A stretch of DNA of 50,606 nucleotides from an uncultured Clostridiaceae bacterium (GTDB lineage: Bacteria; Bacillota; Clostridia; TANB77; CAG-465). The position numbers and the translations under genes were made by a program. Location of the stretch: NCBI GenBank assembly GCA_947169155.1, contig CAMVON010000010.1:1-50606 (forward strand), read 5' to 3'. The notes under the pieces were generated by a model. It had not been told where the DNA came from, searched no databases, and saw only the letters and a program-made list of their open reading frames with translations. This document shows, piece by piece, positions 25,235 to 34,764 of the stretch (positions are counted from its first letter, which is position 1; every line of letters begins with the position of its first letter).

Positions 25235-25693
25235 TTATTTATTTGAATTATCTATAAAAAATTTAATTAACTCCTTAGTTGATTCATCTATATATCCATA
25301 GATTGTCATTAATCCTTCTATATATTGAGAAGAAAGAGTTTTATCTTCTAAATATTTAGCAATAGCTTGTCTTACTTTTCTTTTTGCAATTTCTATTTCA
25401 TTTGCTTTAGAAAAATCACAATAGAATTGTGCATTATCTATTGGTGGTAATTTATTAAATAATTCACAATATTTAGTGTTAGATTCATTAAATATTTCAT
25501 CATTATCTATATCATAGATTACATACACATTTTCAAAACTACCTATAGACTCATTATCCTCATTAATAGGCACTAATTTAAAAATTGAAACAATATAGTT
25601 TTTATAAATAAAAAATATACGCTCCTCACTATTTACACCTTCAACATTTTGCACATTACTATTATTTATTAATCTTTGTACTAATTCTTCCAT
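25235..25693 (-). CDS. Hypothetical soluble protein
   Basis: A 152-residue unrecognised protein. It begins MEELVQRLINNSNVQNVEGV, has a strand-rich middle (RIFFIYKNYIVSIFKLVPIN, NVYVIYDIDNDEIF) and a helical C-terminus. The ATG at 25691-25693 is preferred because GGGTGA lies just upstream; an in-frame start 10 codons earlier lacks a ribosome site. It sits between gyrB and the Na/Pi transporter gene, after the gyrB terminator. Confidence 0.65.
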   Translation of the reverse strand: MEELVQRLINNSNVQNVEGVNSEERIFFIYKNYIVSIFKLVPINEDNESIGSFENVYVIYDIDNDEIFNESNTKYCELFNKLPPIDNAQFYCDFSKANEIEIAKRKVRQAIAKYLEDKTLSSQYIEGLMTIYGYIDESTKELIKFFIDNSNK

Positions 25694-25710
25694 AAAATCA
25701 CCCTTTCCAT

Positions 25711-25741
25711 AAAAATAGCACAACTTAAAATGTTGCGCTAT
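25711..25741 (-). terminator. Terminator of recF-gyrB
   Basis: On the minus strand a 10-bp stem (25732-25741 with 25715-25724, one G-U pair) is followed by TTTTT. Confidence 0.85.
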
Positions 25742-25756
25742 CTTAATTTCAAAATA

Positions 25757-27673
25757 CTATATATCTAGATTTGTTACATATTTTGCATTTTGCTCAATGA
25801 ACTCTCTTCTAGGCTCAACATTCTCACCCATAAGAACTGAGAATATTTGATCTGCTTTAATAGCATCTTCCAAAGTTACTTGTACAAGAATTCTTGTTTC
25901 AGGATTCATTGTAGTTTCCCAAAGTTGTTCAGAATCCATTTCACCAAGACCTTTATATCTTTGAATAGATAAACTATTTCTATCAATACCACTTTTCTCT
26001 AATTCTTCAAGTTTTGGATTTAAATCTTCCTCTTTGTATAGATAAATATCATCCATTCCTTTTTTAAATATTTTAAATAGTGGTGGTTGTGCAATATAAA
26101 TATTTCCATTATCTACTAGTGGTCTCATATGTCTAAAGAAAAATGTTAATAGAAGTGTTCTAATGTGAGCACCATCAACATCGGCATCGGCCATTAGTAT
26201 AATTTTATGATATCTTAATTTTTCTAAATTAAAATCATTTCCAATTCCTGCACCAAGTGCAACAATTACTGGAGATAATTTTTCATTATTATATATTTTA
26301 TCTGCTCTAGCTTTTTCTACGTTAAGCATTTTACCCCAAAGAGGAAGTATAGCTTGGAATCTTCTATCTCTTCCACCTTTAGCAGAACCACCCGCAGAAT
26401 CACCCTCGACGATATATATTTCGCATTTTTCAGCATCTTTACTTGAACAATCTGCAAGTTTACCTGGAAGTGTAGAAGACTCAAGTGGAGTTTTTCTACG
26501 AGCTAGGTCTCTAGCTTTTCTAGCAGCTTCTCTTGCTCTTTGTGCACTTAGAGTTTTCTCAACAATTGTTTTAGCAACTGCAGGAGTTTCTTCTAAGTAT
26601 TGTCCCATTTTATTAACCATGATGTTGTTAACAACACCAGTTACTTCACTATTTCCAAGTTTTGTTTTAGTTTGTCCTTCAAATTGAGGCTCTAAAACTC
26701 TAACACTTACAATTGCAGATAAACCTTCACGGATATCTTCACCTGCAAGATTAGAATCTTTTTCTTTTAATAGATTAAATCTTCTTGCATAATCATTAAA
26801 GGCTTTAGTTAGTCCACGTTTAAATCCATCAACGTGTGTACCACCTTCACCTGTAGGAATGTTATTTACAAAAGATAAAATGTTTTCTGTATAAGAAGTT
26901 GTATATTGAAGAGCAACTTCTACTTGAACATCATTATCTTCTCCTTCAAAATATATTACATTAGAACCAATTGTATCTTTACCTTTGTTCATAAAATCTA
27001 CGAAAGATTTTATACCACCTTCATAGTGGAATACCATAGGTTCTGATCCTTCTTCTCTCTTATCCCATAAAGTGATTTTTAATCCTTTATTTAAGAAAGC
27101 CATTTCTCTTAATCTTTGTACTAATATATCTGTTTCAAATACTGTAGTTTCAAATATTTGAGCATCTGGTTTAAATACAACTTTAGATCCAGTCTTTTTA
27201 CCTTCAGCAATTTTATGTGTTGCTTCTATAGTTTTACCTCTAGAAAATGATGCTGCATAAATTCCATCACCATCACAAACTTCAGCATATAAACTTTCAG
27301 AAAGTGCATTAACAACTGATGCACCAACACCATGAAGACCACCAGATACTTTGTATCCACCACCGCCAAATTTTCCTCCAGCATGTAGAACAGTAAATAC
27401 TACTTCAAGAGTAGAAATTCCCATTTTAGGGTGTTTACCAACAGGGATACCTCTTCCATTATCTTTAACGCTAATTATATTATCTGGCAATATTTCAACA
27501 TTTATCTCTGTACAGAAACCAGCTAATGCTTCATCTACTGCGTTATCTACTATTTCATATACTAGATGATGTAGTCCCCTAGATGATATACTACCGATAT
27601 ACATACCAGGTCTTTTTCTAACAGCTTCTAAGCCTTCTAGTACTTGTATTTGATTTTCATCATATTTTGCCAT
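25757..27673 (-). CDS. gyrB: DNA gyrase subunit B
   Basis: The ATPase subunit of gyrase, which supercoils DNA. It is about 638 residues from the ATG at 27671-27673, chosen because AGAGGT precedes it by 6 nt. Visible are the GHKL motifs ([33 protein letters not shown]), the TOPRIM motifs [18 protein letters not shown] and [14 protein letters not shown], and the C-terminal [16 protein letters not shown]. gyrA does not follow, which differs from Bacillus. Confidence 0.98.
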   Translation of the reverse strand: MAKYDENQIQVLEGLEAVRKRPGMYIGSISSRGLHHLVYEIVDNAVDEALAGFCTEINVEILPDNIISVKDNGRGIPVGKHPKMGISTLEVVFTVLHAGGKFGGGGYKVSGGLHGVGASVVNALSESLYAEVCDGDGIYAASFSRGKTIEATHKIAEGKKTGSKVVFKPDAQIFETTVFETDILVQRLREMAFLNKGLKITLWDKREEGSEPMVFHYEGGIKSFVDFMNKGKDTIGSNVIYFEGEDNDVQVEVALQYTTSYTENILSFVNNIPTGEGGTHVDGFKRGLTKAFNDYARRFNLLKEKDSNLAGEDIREGLSAIVSVRVLEPQFEGQTKTKLGNSEVTGVVNNIMVNKMGQYLEETPAVAKTIVEKTLSAQRAREAARKARDLARRKTPLESSTLPGKLADCSSKDAEKCEIYIVEGDSAGGSAKGGRDRRFQAILPLWGKMLNVEKARADKIYNNEKLSPVIVALGAGIGNDFNLEKLRYHKIILMADADVDGAHIRTLLLTFFFRHMRPLVDNGNIYIAQPPLFKIFKKGMDDIYLYKEEDLNPKLEELEKSGIDRNSLSIQRYKGLGEMDSEQLWETTMNPETRILVQVTLEDAIKADQIFSVLMGENVEPRREFIEQNAKYVTNLDI

Positions 27674-27732
27674 CTTTCTACCTCTTTTCATTTAAATCTT
27701 TTTGTACCTCTTATTTATATCATAAGTTGCAA

Positions 27733-28812
27733 TTAATTTTCAAGTGTTCCTTTTGAAACTTTGAAAATTTTTATATTAGAAATATCATTAACAAACGTAT
27801 CTTCAGTAGTAGTTATTATACTTTGATAATTTTCAATATATTTAAGCATAAAATTTATACGTTTACTATCTAATTCACTCATTATATCATCTAAAAGTAA
27901 AATTGGAGTTTGTCCTAATTGTTCCTTTAACAATTCAAAATTTGCAAGTTTTAGAGTTAAAAGTGATGTTCTTTTTTGACCTTGTGAACCATAAATACTA
28001 ACATCTCTACAATTAATATCTACCTCTAAATCATCTCTTTGTATACCTTTAACTGAAGAAAATCTAAGTTTATCTATATATAAATGATCATCTAAATACT
28101 TTTTTATTTCATTTTCATCCATACCTAAAAAATCTGTCATATATTTTAAACTAATTTGCTCTTCTCCATCTGTTATTTTAAGTTGAATTTCTTTTGCATA
28201 CTTCTCTAGTAACTCTACAACTCTTAATCTATACTCTACAATATACTTGATGTACTTAGACATTTTTTCATGAAGTACTTCAATATACCCATCATCTACT
28301 ACTTCTTTTTTTAGCATTGTATTTTTTAATTTTAAGCATTTCATATATTCTTGTAAATAAATAATATATGATTTACTCATTTGACAACATATCATATCCA
28401 TAAAATTTCTACGTTTTGCAGGAGAACCATTAACTATATCTAAACTCTCAGGTGAAAAAATAACTACTGGAATTTCTCCAACATAATCTGCAATTTTCTT
28501 TATCTTAACATCATCGTTTTTAATTTGTTTCCTATTCATTTTATCTACATAGAAATTAGTGGTATGAATATTATCATTTTTATTATAACTTACATCTATC
28601 TTACAATATTCACATGGATAATTATAATTAATTAACTCTGTATCTTTAGATGCTCTATAACTTTTACCAAAAGCACAAATATATAATGCCTCAATAATAT
28701 TAGTTTTTCCATGAGCATTAAAACCTAAAAATAAATTAATTCCATTAATAAACTCAACTTCTTGACTTTTGTAATTTCTAAAATTTTCTAAATTCATCTT
28801 TTCAATATACAT
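27733..28812 (-). CDS. recF: DNA replication and repair protein RecF
   Basis: RecF binds DNA at gapped forks and helps load RecA. The 359-residue SMC-like ATPase has the Walker A loop GFNAHGKTN (about 30-38), the signature YGSQGQKRTSLLTLKLA and the Walker B PILLLDDIMSELD. The ATG at 28810-28812 follows GAGGGG; a TTG five codons earlier would overlap it. The dnaN-recF-gyrB order is conserved, but the small S4-domain gene often found before recF is missing. Confidence 0.96.
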   Translation of the reverse strand: MYIEKMNLENFRNYKSQEVEFINGINLFLGFNAHGKTNIIEALYICAFGKSYRASKDTELINYNYPCEYCKIDVSYNKNDNIHTTNFYVDKMNRKQIKNDDVKIKKIADYVGEIPVVIFSPESLDIVNGSPAKRRNFMDMICCQMSKSYIIYLQEYMKCLKLKNTMLKKEVVDDGYIEVLHEKMSKYIKYIVEYRLRVVELLEKYAKEIQLKITDGEEQISLKYMTDFLGMDENEIKKYLDDHLYIDKLRFSSVKGIQRDDLEVDINCRDVSIYGSQGQKRTSLLTLKLANFELLKEQLGQTPILLLDDIMSELDSKRINFMLKYIENYQSIITTTEDTFVNDISNIKIFKVSKGTLEN

Positions 28813-28831
28813 ATCTTTACCCCTCAAAGAT

Positions 28832-28864
28832 AAAAAGCATGAATACAGAAATATCCATGCTTTT
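28832..28864 (-). terminator. Terminator of dnaN
   Basis: On the minus strand AAAAGCATG (28856-28864) pairs with CATGCTTTT (28833-28841), loop 14 nt, ending in T residues. It lies between dnaN and recF and may be partly read through. Confidence 0.7.
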
Positions 28865-28869
28865 CTCTA

Positions 28870-29988
28870 TTAATCTTGTTTTATTTTTATTGGTAAAACA
28901 ACATATGTAAATTCATTAGAAACTACTGGTTTAAATAAAACTGGAGAAATATTTGTAGTAAATTCTATGCATATTTCTGTATCTTCAATAACTTTTAATG
29001 CATCAATTACATATCTAGGATTAAATCCTATCTCTAGTTCTTTTCCTTCAACTAAAGCTGTAATGTCTTCTTTTGCATCACCATTTTCACTTACACAGCT
29101 AAGAGTGATACCATCAAGAGATAATTTCATCTTAACTGGAGATTTTTTATCTTTTTCTTTATTTTCTTTAGCAAATAATGCAACTCTTTCAAATGAGTCT
29201 AATAATTTTTTAGTTTTAACTCTAACTTTTGTTTCACTATGTTCTGGAATAATACTCTTGTAATTTAAAAATTCACCTTCAATTAATCTTGAAATAATAA
29301 TACTATTACCTATTTCAAATAAAGCTTGGTTTCTGTTTACACCAATTCTTACTGATTCACCTTCAGTATCACTTAATATTTTTAATAATTCAGATAATAC
29401 TCTACCAGGAATAATTGCTTTGAAATCATTTATATCTCTATCACTTAAGTGCTTTCTTAAAGATAATCTAAATCCATCAATAGTAACAATAGTTAATACT
29501 CTATCTTCTACCTTAACTAAAGCACCATTATATACTGGTCTATTTTCATCTGTACTTACACTAAATAGAGTACGTCTAATCATATCTTTAAAAATACTTT
29601 GTTCTAATTGAATGCTGTTTTCAATATCAAAAACCGGAAGTTTTGGATAATCGTTAGGATTCATAACAGCAAGTTTGAATACTCCATTTACAGATTTTAA
29701 TACAAATAAATTTTCGTCTACTGAAATTTCAATTGTTTCATCTTCAATTTTTCTAACGATTTCATTTAGCATTTTTAAATCTACAACTGTTTTTCCTTCT
29801 CTTATAACCTCACAAGGAAAAGTATGTTCGCTACCTATTTCTAAATCATTAGTTATTAATTTTAACTTATTTTGATATGCTTCAAATAATACTCCTTCAA
29901 GGATAGGCATTGTAGTTTTAGAACTAGATGTCTTTGATACAATATTTAAAGCATTTATTAATTCTTTTAAATCACATTTAATATTCAT
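28870..29988 (-). CDS. dnaN: DNA polymerase III sliding clamp (beta)
   Basis: The 372-residue clamp that holds polymerase III on DNA. Three similar clamp domains are visible, with blocks such as MNIKCDLKELINALNIVSK at the start, NRPVYNGALVKVED in the middle and the C-terminal SPVLFKPVVSNEFTYVVLPIK, which ends in the standard 'vLPi' pocket strand. It has its own promoter at 30050-30078. Confidence 0.98.
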   Translation of the reverse strand: MNIKCDLKELINALNIVSKTSSSKTTMPILEGVLFEAYQNKLKLITNDLEIGSEHTFPCEVIREGKTVVDLKMLNEIVRKIEDETIEISVDENLFVLKSVNGVFKLAVMNPNDYPKLPVFDIENSIQLEQSIFKDMIRRTLFSVSTDENRPVYNGALVKVEDRVLTIVTIDGFRLSLRKHLSDRDINDFKAIIPGRVLSELLKILSDTEGESVRIGVNRNQALFEIGNSIIISRLIEGEFLNYKSIIPEHSETKVRVKTKKLLDSFERVALFAKENKEKDKKSPVKMKLSLDGITLSCVSENGDAKEDITALVEGKELEIGFNPRYVIDALKVIEDTEICIEFTTNISPVLFKPVVSNEFTYVVLPIKIKQD

Positions 29989-30049
29989 TTATTTTACCCC
30001 TTCTCTTAAAATAGACTAACAACTTACAGTCCTTTTCTTTTGTTTCTTC

Positions 30050-30078
30050 ATTATATATAATTTACAATTAAAAATCAA
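30050..30078 (-). promoter_or_regulatory. Promoter of dnaN
   Basis: On the minus strand TTGATT (30073-30078) and TATAAT (30050-30055) with a 17-bp spacer, in the 98-bp gap after dnaA. Confidence 0.7.
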
Positions 30079-30086
30079 TAGAAAAA

Positions 30087-31490
30087 TTAACTTTCTCTTT
30101 CTAAAGCTTTTTTAATATCATCAATTAAATCTTTAGTATCAGCATTATTATTATATTCATCACTAATTTTAGAATATGCGTGTAAAACAGTTGAATGATC
30201 TCTTCCACCAAAATCGTTGCCTATTGCACTAAATGACATATCTGCAACTTCTCTACATAGATACATTGCAATTTGTCTAGGCTTAGCAATACTATTTGAA
30301 CGTTTATCACTTGTAAGATCAGATACCTTAATATTAAAAAACTGTGCAACAACTTGCATAACTAAAGTACTACTTAATACATTACTACTCTTTACTAATA
30401 TTGATTCAATAATATTATCTACTACATCATCTGTTAATTGATTATTAGTAAATCTTGTATATGCCATTAATTTATTAAATACACCTTCAAGTTCTCTAAC
30501 ATTAGATTTAACTTTTGTAGCAACCTTAACTAAAATATCATCTGCAACAATGTATCTTTCTTCTTCTGCTCTTTTCTTTAATATTGCAAGTCTTGTTTCA
30601 TAATCTGGTGTTTGTATATCTACACTAACTCCCATTGAAAATCTAGTTTTAAGTCTATCAGTTAATCCATTAATTTCTTTAGGAGGTCTTTCAGATGTAA
30701 GAACAATTTGTTTTCCACTATCACATAAAGCATTAAATGTATGGAAAAATTCTTCTTGACACTTCTCTTTACCAGCAATTATTTGAACATCATCTATTAA
30801 TAATAAATCTAAATCTCTAAACTTCTTTTTAAATTGTTCATTCATTTCGTTATTTTTAGGATTTAACATTACTTTAATTAATTCACTAACAAATAACTCA
30901 CCTGTACAATATAAAACCTTTTTAGAAGGATCCTCGTCAATTACAGCGTTACCTATTGCTTCCATTAAATGTGTTTTTCCAAGTCCTACTCCACCATAAA
31001 TAAATAATGGATTAGTAAGTCCAAGATTTTCATATACACTATAAGCAGTAGCTTGAGCAAACCTATTATTATTACCTATAATAAAATTATCAAAAGTAAA
31101 TCTTTTATTTAATCCTGCATTTTCACGAATTTTTTCCTTATCTAAAATTGGATTTAACATTTCACCATTAGATTCAACATCACCATATTGACCACGAATA
31201 ACTTCTTCATCTAAATTAATTTTATCATTTTCAGGTACAGTTGTTTTAGCTTCAAATATTATTTCATAATCTATACTTGTTAACATCTTTAATGCTGTTT
31301 TAATTAAATCTTCATATTTAACCTTACATACATCTACATGATAACTAGATTTAGCAAGTAATGAAATTGTTTTACTATCAATTTGTCTTGGAACAATTTC
31401 ACTAATAAAAGTATTAAAAGCAATAGGAGAAATTTCTTCCTTTAATAAATCTAATACTTTTTCCCATAATTCCATTATATTGTCTTCCAT
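30087..31490 (-). CDS. dnaA: Chromosomal replication initiator DnaA
   Basis: The AAA+ initiator that opens oriC. The 467-residue protein has domain I (LWEKVLDLLKEEISPIAFNTFIS), a linker, the Walker A GGVGLGKTH (166-174), Walker B LLLIDDVQ, and the domain IV DNA-binding signature GRDHSTVLHAYSKI. GGAGGGG is just before the ATG. A promoter lies at 31549-31577 with a DnaA box about 26 bp upstream of its -35, which fits autoregulation. Confidence 0.98.
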   Translation of the reverse strand: MEDNIMELWEKVLDLLKEEISPIAFNTFISEIVPRQIDSKTISLLAKSSYHVDVCKVKYEDLIKTALKMLTSIDYEIIFEAKTTVPENDKINLDEEVIRGQYGDVESNGEMLNPILDKEKIRENAGLNKRFTFDNFIIGNNNRFAQATAYSVYENLGLTNPLFIYGGVGLGKTHLMEAIGNAVIDEDPSKKVLYCTGELFVSELIKVMLNPKNNEMNEQFKKKFRDLDLLLIDDVQIIAGKEKCQEEFFHTFNALCDSGKQIVLTSERPPKEINGLTDRLKTRFSMGVSVDIQTPDYETRLAILKKRAEEERYIVADDILVKVATKVKSNVRELEGVFNKLMAYTRFTNNQLTDDVVDNIIESILVKSSNVLSSTLVMQVVAQFFNIKVSDLTSDKRSNSIAKPRQIAMYLCREVADMSFSAIGNDFGGRDHSTVLHAYSKISDEYNNNADTKDLIDDIKKALERES

Positions 31491-31548
31491 CTTCCCCTCC
31501 TTTTCTTTAACATTATTAAATTTATCTTCCGTTCAATCTTCTTTACTC

Positions 31549-31577
31549 ATTATATAAAAATAATTTTAAAAAATCAA
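31549..31577 (-). promoter_or_regulatory. Promoter of dnaA
   Basis: On the minus strand TTGATT (31572-31577) and TATAAT (31549-31554) with a 17-bp spacer. A DnaA box at 31603-31611 lies close upstream. Confidence 0.75.
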
Positions 31578-31924
31578 TAATAAAAAAATTATAAAAACTA
31601 TTTTATCCACATTTTCCACGATAAAAAAATTTTATATTACAAAGGAACATATAATAACATCATTTAAATAAGAAATCAATAAAAAATAAAAACAAAGAAA
31701 AAAAACATTTAAAATAATAAATATATATATTTTATAAAATAATATACATTATTTATCCACACTATCCACTACTATATTTGTTAATAATGTGAATAAATAA
31801 AATACAAAAAATAAAAGAACAAAAAAAAAATTTAAAAATTTAAAAAATTATTTAAAAACATTTTTTATTATTTAGATAACTTTCAAAATAATCTCTTCCC
31901 GAAAAATGTAAACCAATTTTTTCT

Positions 31925-31940
31925 CACGCGCGCGCACGCG
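31925..31940. repeat. Alternating CG/CA tract in oriC
   Basis: CACGCGCGCGCACGCG is a strict 16-bp pyrimidine-purine alternation of almost pure G and C in an otherwise extremely AT-rich origin. Such tracts can adopt Z-DNA under negative supercoiling. It lies just left of the AT-rich element that borders the TAG trios. Confidence 0.7.
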
Positions 31941-31972
31941 ACATATAAAATATATATATTCATTATTATATA

Positions 31973-32009
31973 TAGTAGTAGTAGTAGGGGGTGTGGATAA
32001 TGTGGATAA
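31973..32009. promoter_or_regulatory. Basal unwinding element: DnaA trios plus paired DnaA boxes
   Basis: Five TAG triplets (31973-31987) are followed by GGGG and two abutting DnaA boxes (31992-32000, 32001-32009, minus orientation). This matches the Bacillus unwinding layout, in which DnaA bound to paired boxes extends along a 3'-GAT trio strand beyond a G/C-rich spacer. The AT-rich 31941-31972 stretch is then the likely first melted DNA. Confidence 0.8.
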
Positions 32010-32939
32010 CTTTTAAAAATCCGCCATTATCAAGGGTTTGAAGGTCGTCTTCGATGTGGATAACTTTGTGGATAACTCGCAAGTTATCCACAATGGGTGT
32101 GGATAACTTTTCGACAATTTTCAATTTTCACAATTCTATCACATAGTTATCCACAACTTATCCACAATTTTATGTGGATAACTTTTAAACTTGCAGATTT
32201 TAACCATTTAGCAACACTTTTGTAATACTTGTGAAATATAAATAATTTTAGCAAGTAATTGCAAGGGTTTGAAGATTTTTGAAATTCAAGCTTGGATACA
32301 TAAAGTGATATCTTATGTCGATTTCGCAAAATTATATTATTTAGACAATCTTTTAAATAATAAAATTTACGTAAAGGTAAAACTATATTAACCTACAGTA
32401 TCAACGGGGTGTGGATAACACTTGTAAATTACATATATTATCCACAGTTGTAGATCACAAATAAATTTTTTTAAAAGTTATCCACAATCATTCTTGTAAA
32501 ATTGTGGATAACTATATTTTTTGCAATAATCTTATACTATTTTAAGATACATAAAATGGCATTTTAACCCTATTTTTTGCTACATTTTTATGTAGTATTA
32601 AATTAGTGATAAATACGTAAAAATAAACATTTGTTAAAATATATTTGTAAACTACAACATCTTTTTTTATTTTCAATTTTTTTTACTTGCATGCAAAAAT
32701 TCTAGATTACATAAAAACTGTGGATAACTTTAAAATTATGTATAAAATAATGCAATTATTTGTTCAAATTTAAGCAACTAAAAGTTATCCACATAGTATT
32801 TCAAATTTCATCTAAATAATAAAAAATTTTTTTCTAAAAAAACGATTAACATAAAAATTGTGGATAACTTTTTTGATATTTAAAATAATTTTGCGCAATC
32901 TTTGATTAATTTTTTGTAGTTTTTTGCAAAAATAGGGGG

Positions 32940-32968
32940 TTGACAAAACAAACATCATGGTGTATAAT
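32940..32968 (+). promoter_or_regulatory. Promoter of rpmH-rnpA
   Basis: Perfect TTGACA (32940-32945) and TATAAT (32963-32968) with a 17-bp spacer. A GCTAAC/GTTAGC hairpin (32994-33010) followed by a T-rich run lies in the leader and could be a weak attenuator. Confidence 0.88.
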
Positions 32969-33068
32969 TTAGCCACTTATAATTTGCTTAAAAGCTAACC
33001 CGTTGTTAGCATTTTATTTTTGAGTTGAAAATAATATTTATATACATATTTTTAGGAGGTGTTTTAAC

Positions 33069-33203
33069 GTGAAAAGAACATATCAACCAAAAAAAAGACA
33101 AACACAAAAAGTACATGGATTCAGAAAAAGAATGTCTACTTCTAATGGTAGAAAAGTATTAAAATTAAGAAGAGCTAAAGGTAGAAAAGTACTTTGTGCT
33201 TAA
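33069..33203 (+). CDS. rpmH: Ribosomal protein L34
   Basis: A 44-residue 50S subunit protein: [20 protein letters not shown] at the start, then a basic helix, ending KGRKVLCA. It starts with GTG, 9-10 nt after AGGAGG. The gene is right beside oriC and precedes rnpA, as in nearly all bacteria. The terminal Cys-Ala differs from the more usual Ser-Ala or Thr-Ala. Confidence 0.97.
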   Translation: MKRTYQPKKRQTQKVHGFRKRMSTSNGRKVLKLRRAKGRKVLCA

Positions 33204-33265
33204 TATGAATTACTGGTGGATATGAGTATCATATCCACTTTTATATTATTTAAAGGTGAAAAATT

Positions 33266-33634
33266 ATGAAGAATACACTAAGAATTAAAAAAGATAAAGT
33301 ATTTAAATATATCTTTAAAAAAGGTGTTTATTCTAAAGGAAACTACGTAATTGTACATAGTTGTAAAACTAAATTTTCTGAGGAAGATAAAGGTGGAGTT
33401 AATTTTTTTGCTGTTTGTGTTTCTAAAAAGAATGGTAACAGTGTAATTAGAAATAGGTTAAAAAGATATGCAAGAGCTGTATATACTGAACAAGAAACTA
33501 AACTTAAATCTGGATACAATTATGTTGTTATGTATAAAAAAGATACAATAGGCAAAGAAGTTAATTTTAATCTAATTAAAGAAGACATAATTAATTGTCT
33601 AAAGGAGTTAGATCTTTATGAAGAAAATAATTAA
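33266..33634 (+). CDS. rnpA: Ribonuclease P protein component
   Basis: A 122-residue basic protein that assists the RNase P RNA in trimming tRNA 5' ends. The family RNR motif NSVIRNRLKRYARAVY is present, as is the N-terminal strand pattern FKYIFKKGVYSKGNYVIVHSC. AGGTGA precedes the ATG. Its 3' end overlaps yidD by 17 bp. Confidence 0.95.
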   Translation: MKNTLRIKKDKVFKYIFKKGVYSKGNYVIVHSCKTKFSEEDKGGVNFFAVCVSKKNGNSVIRNRLKRYARAVYTEQETKLKSGYNYVVMYKKDTIGKEVNFNLIKEDIINCLKELDLYEENN

Positions 33635-33860
33635 AAAAATATGGTTATTTCCTAGAAAAACACTTATATTTATTATACGTATTTATCAAAGACATATTTC
33701 TCCACACATGGGGAAGCATTGTAAATTTTATCCGACTTGCTCAGAATACACTGTACAAGCGGTTGACAAATATGGTATAATCAAAGGTAGTTTATTAGGT
33801 ATAATAAGAATACTTAAATGTAATCCATTTTCAAAAGGTGGAGTGGATTTACTAAAGTAA
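33618..33860 (+). CDS. yidD: Membrane protein insertion efficiency factor YidD
   Basis: An 80-residue YidD with an amphipathic N-terminal stretch and the conserved IRIYQRHISPHMGKHCKFYPTCSEY and LKCNPFSKGGVD motifs. It helps YidC-dependent insertion at the inner face of the membrane. It overlaps rnpA and is 16 bp ahead of yidC. Confidence 0.95.
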   Translation: MKKIIKKIWLFPRKTLIFIIRIYQRHISPHMGKHCKFYPTCSEYTVQAVDKYGIIKGSLLGIIRILKCNPFSKGGVDLLK

Positions 33861-33876
33861 TGAATGGGGGATATTG

Positions 33877-34764
33877 ATGATTAACTTTATTTCAAGTGTT
33901 TTAGGTAGTGTCATTAGAGTAATTTACAATCTAGTAGGACAAAACTACTTAATCTCACTACTTATATTTACTGTACTAACAAAGTTATTACTTTTCCCAT
34001 TAATGCTAAAACAGCTAAAATCAACAGAAGGCATTCAAAGAATTGCGCCTGAGGACAAAAAACTAAGAGAAAAATATAAAGATGACCCTGTAAAATTAAA
34101 CCAAGAAATAACAAAACTTTATGCAGACAATAAGATAAGTCCTATGGCTGGTTGCTTATTACCAATTATTCAAATACCAATAATAATTGCAATGTTCTAT
34201 GTTGTTAAACAACCTTTAACATACATAGCTCAAATGGATCAAGCTACAATGAATACTTACACAGCACAATACTTAAATGTAGAAGAGAATCAAGTTACAG
34301 ATAAAATTGCAAAACAATATGAGATAAACATTGCAAAAGAGTATAATTTAATGGATTTGAGTATAACTAGTAAAATAAGTCTTGGAGATACTCCAAAAGA
34401 TGCATTTTCTAAAGATGAGACAAAAAGAGTAAGTAAATGGACATTAGTAATTCCAGTACTTTCATTATTATTCTCATACTTAAGCAACTTCATTTCATCA
34501 TGGTTAAACAAGAAAAATAAAACATCTACATTAACTGAAGATCAAGCTGAGATGCAAAAATCTATGAACGTAATGATGCCAATACTTTCAGCATACATTT
34601 CATTTGCATGGCCACTAGCACTTGGTGTTTACTGGTTATTTGGAAGTATTTTAGGTATTGGACAACAATTCTTAATAGATAAATTAATGGCTAAAGAGAG
34701 ACAAAAAAATGGCAACAATGAAGATAAAAAATTATTCCTAGGAAAGGGTGAAAATAATGACTAA
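33877..34764 (+). CDS. yidC: Membrane protein insertase YidC/OxaA
   Basis: A 295-residue Gram-positive-type YidC. It has an N-terminal membrane segment without the large periplasmic domain, the conserved LLIFTVLTKLLLFPLMLKQLKS segment with following cytoplasmic coil, and later hydrophobic segments near residues 95, 185, 230 and 245. It lacks an obvious lipobox. The ATG at 33877 follows GGGGGA; a TTG one codon earlier is less likely. The 3' end overlaps jag by 8 bp. Confidence 0.95.
   Translation: MINFISSVLGSVIRVIYNLVGQNYLISLLIFTVLTKLLLFPLMLKQLKSTEGIQRIAPEDKKLREKYKDDPVKLNQEITKLYADNKISPMAGCLLPIIQIPIIIAMFYVVKQPLTYIAQMDQATMNTYTAQYLNVEENQVTDKIAKQYEINIAKEYNLMDLSITSKISLGDTPKDAFSKDETKRVSKWTLVIPVLSLLFSYLSNFISSWLNKKNKTSTLTEDQAEMQKSMNVMMPILSAYISFAWPLALGVYWLFGSILGIGQQFLIDKLMAKERQKNGNNEDKKLFLGKGENND

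Larger units (their letters stand above)
31603..32867. other. Replication origin oriC
   Basis: This gene-free stretch of about 1.5 kb between dnaA and rpmH holds 18 exact DnaA boxes (TTATCCACA). Plus-strand boxes start at 31603, 31753, 32084, 32147, 32158, 32438, 32478 and 32785. Minus-strand boxes start (left end) at 31992, 32001, 32055, 32067, 32098, 32173, 32410, 32503, 32719 and 32859. One TTATTCACA variant lies at 31788-31796. Nine of the exact boxes fall within 31992-32181. AT-rich DNA lies at about 31615-31915 and 31941-31980. A 13-bp direct repeat, CAAGGGTTTGAAG, occurs near 32031 and 32262. No protein gene is credible here. Confidence 0.95.

Noticed and set aside
32147..32329. 60-codon reading frame on the minus strand in the origin
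   Set aside because: It is made of DnaA-box repeats, has no ribosome site and lies in oriC.
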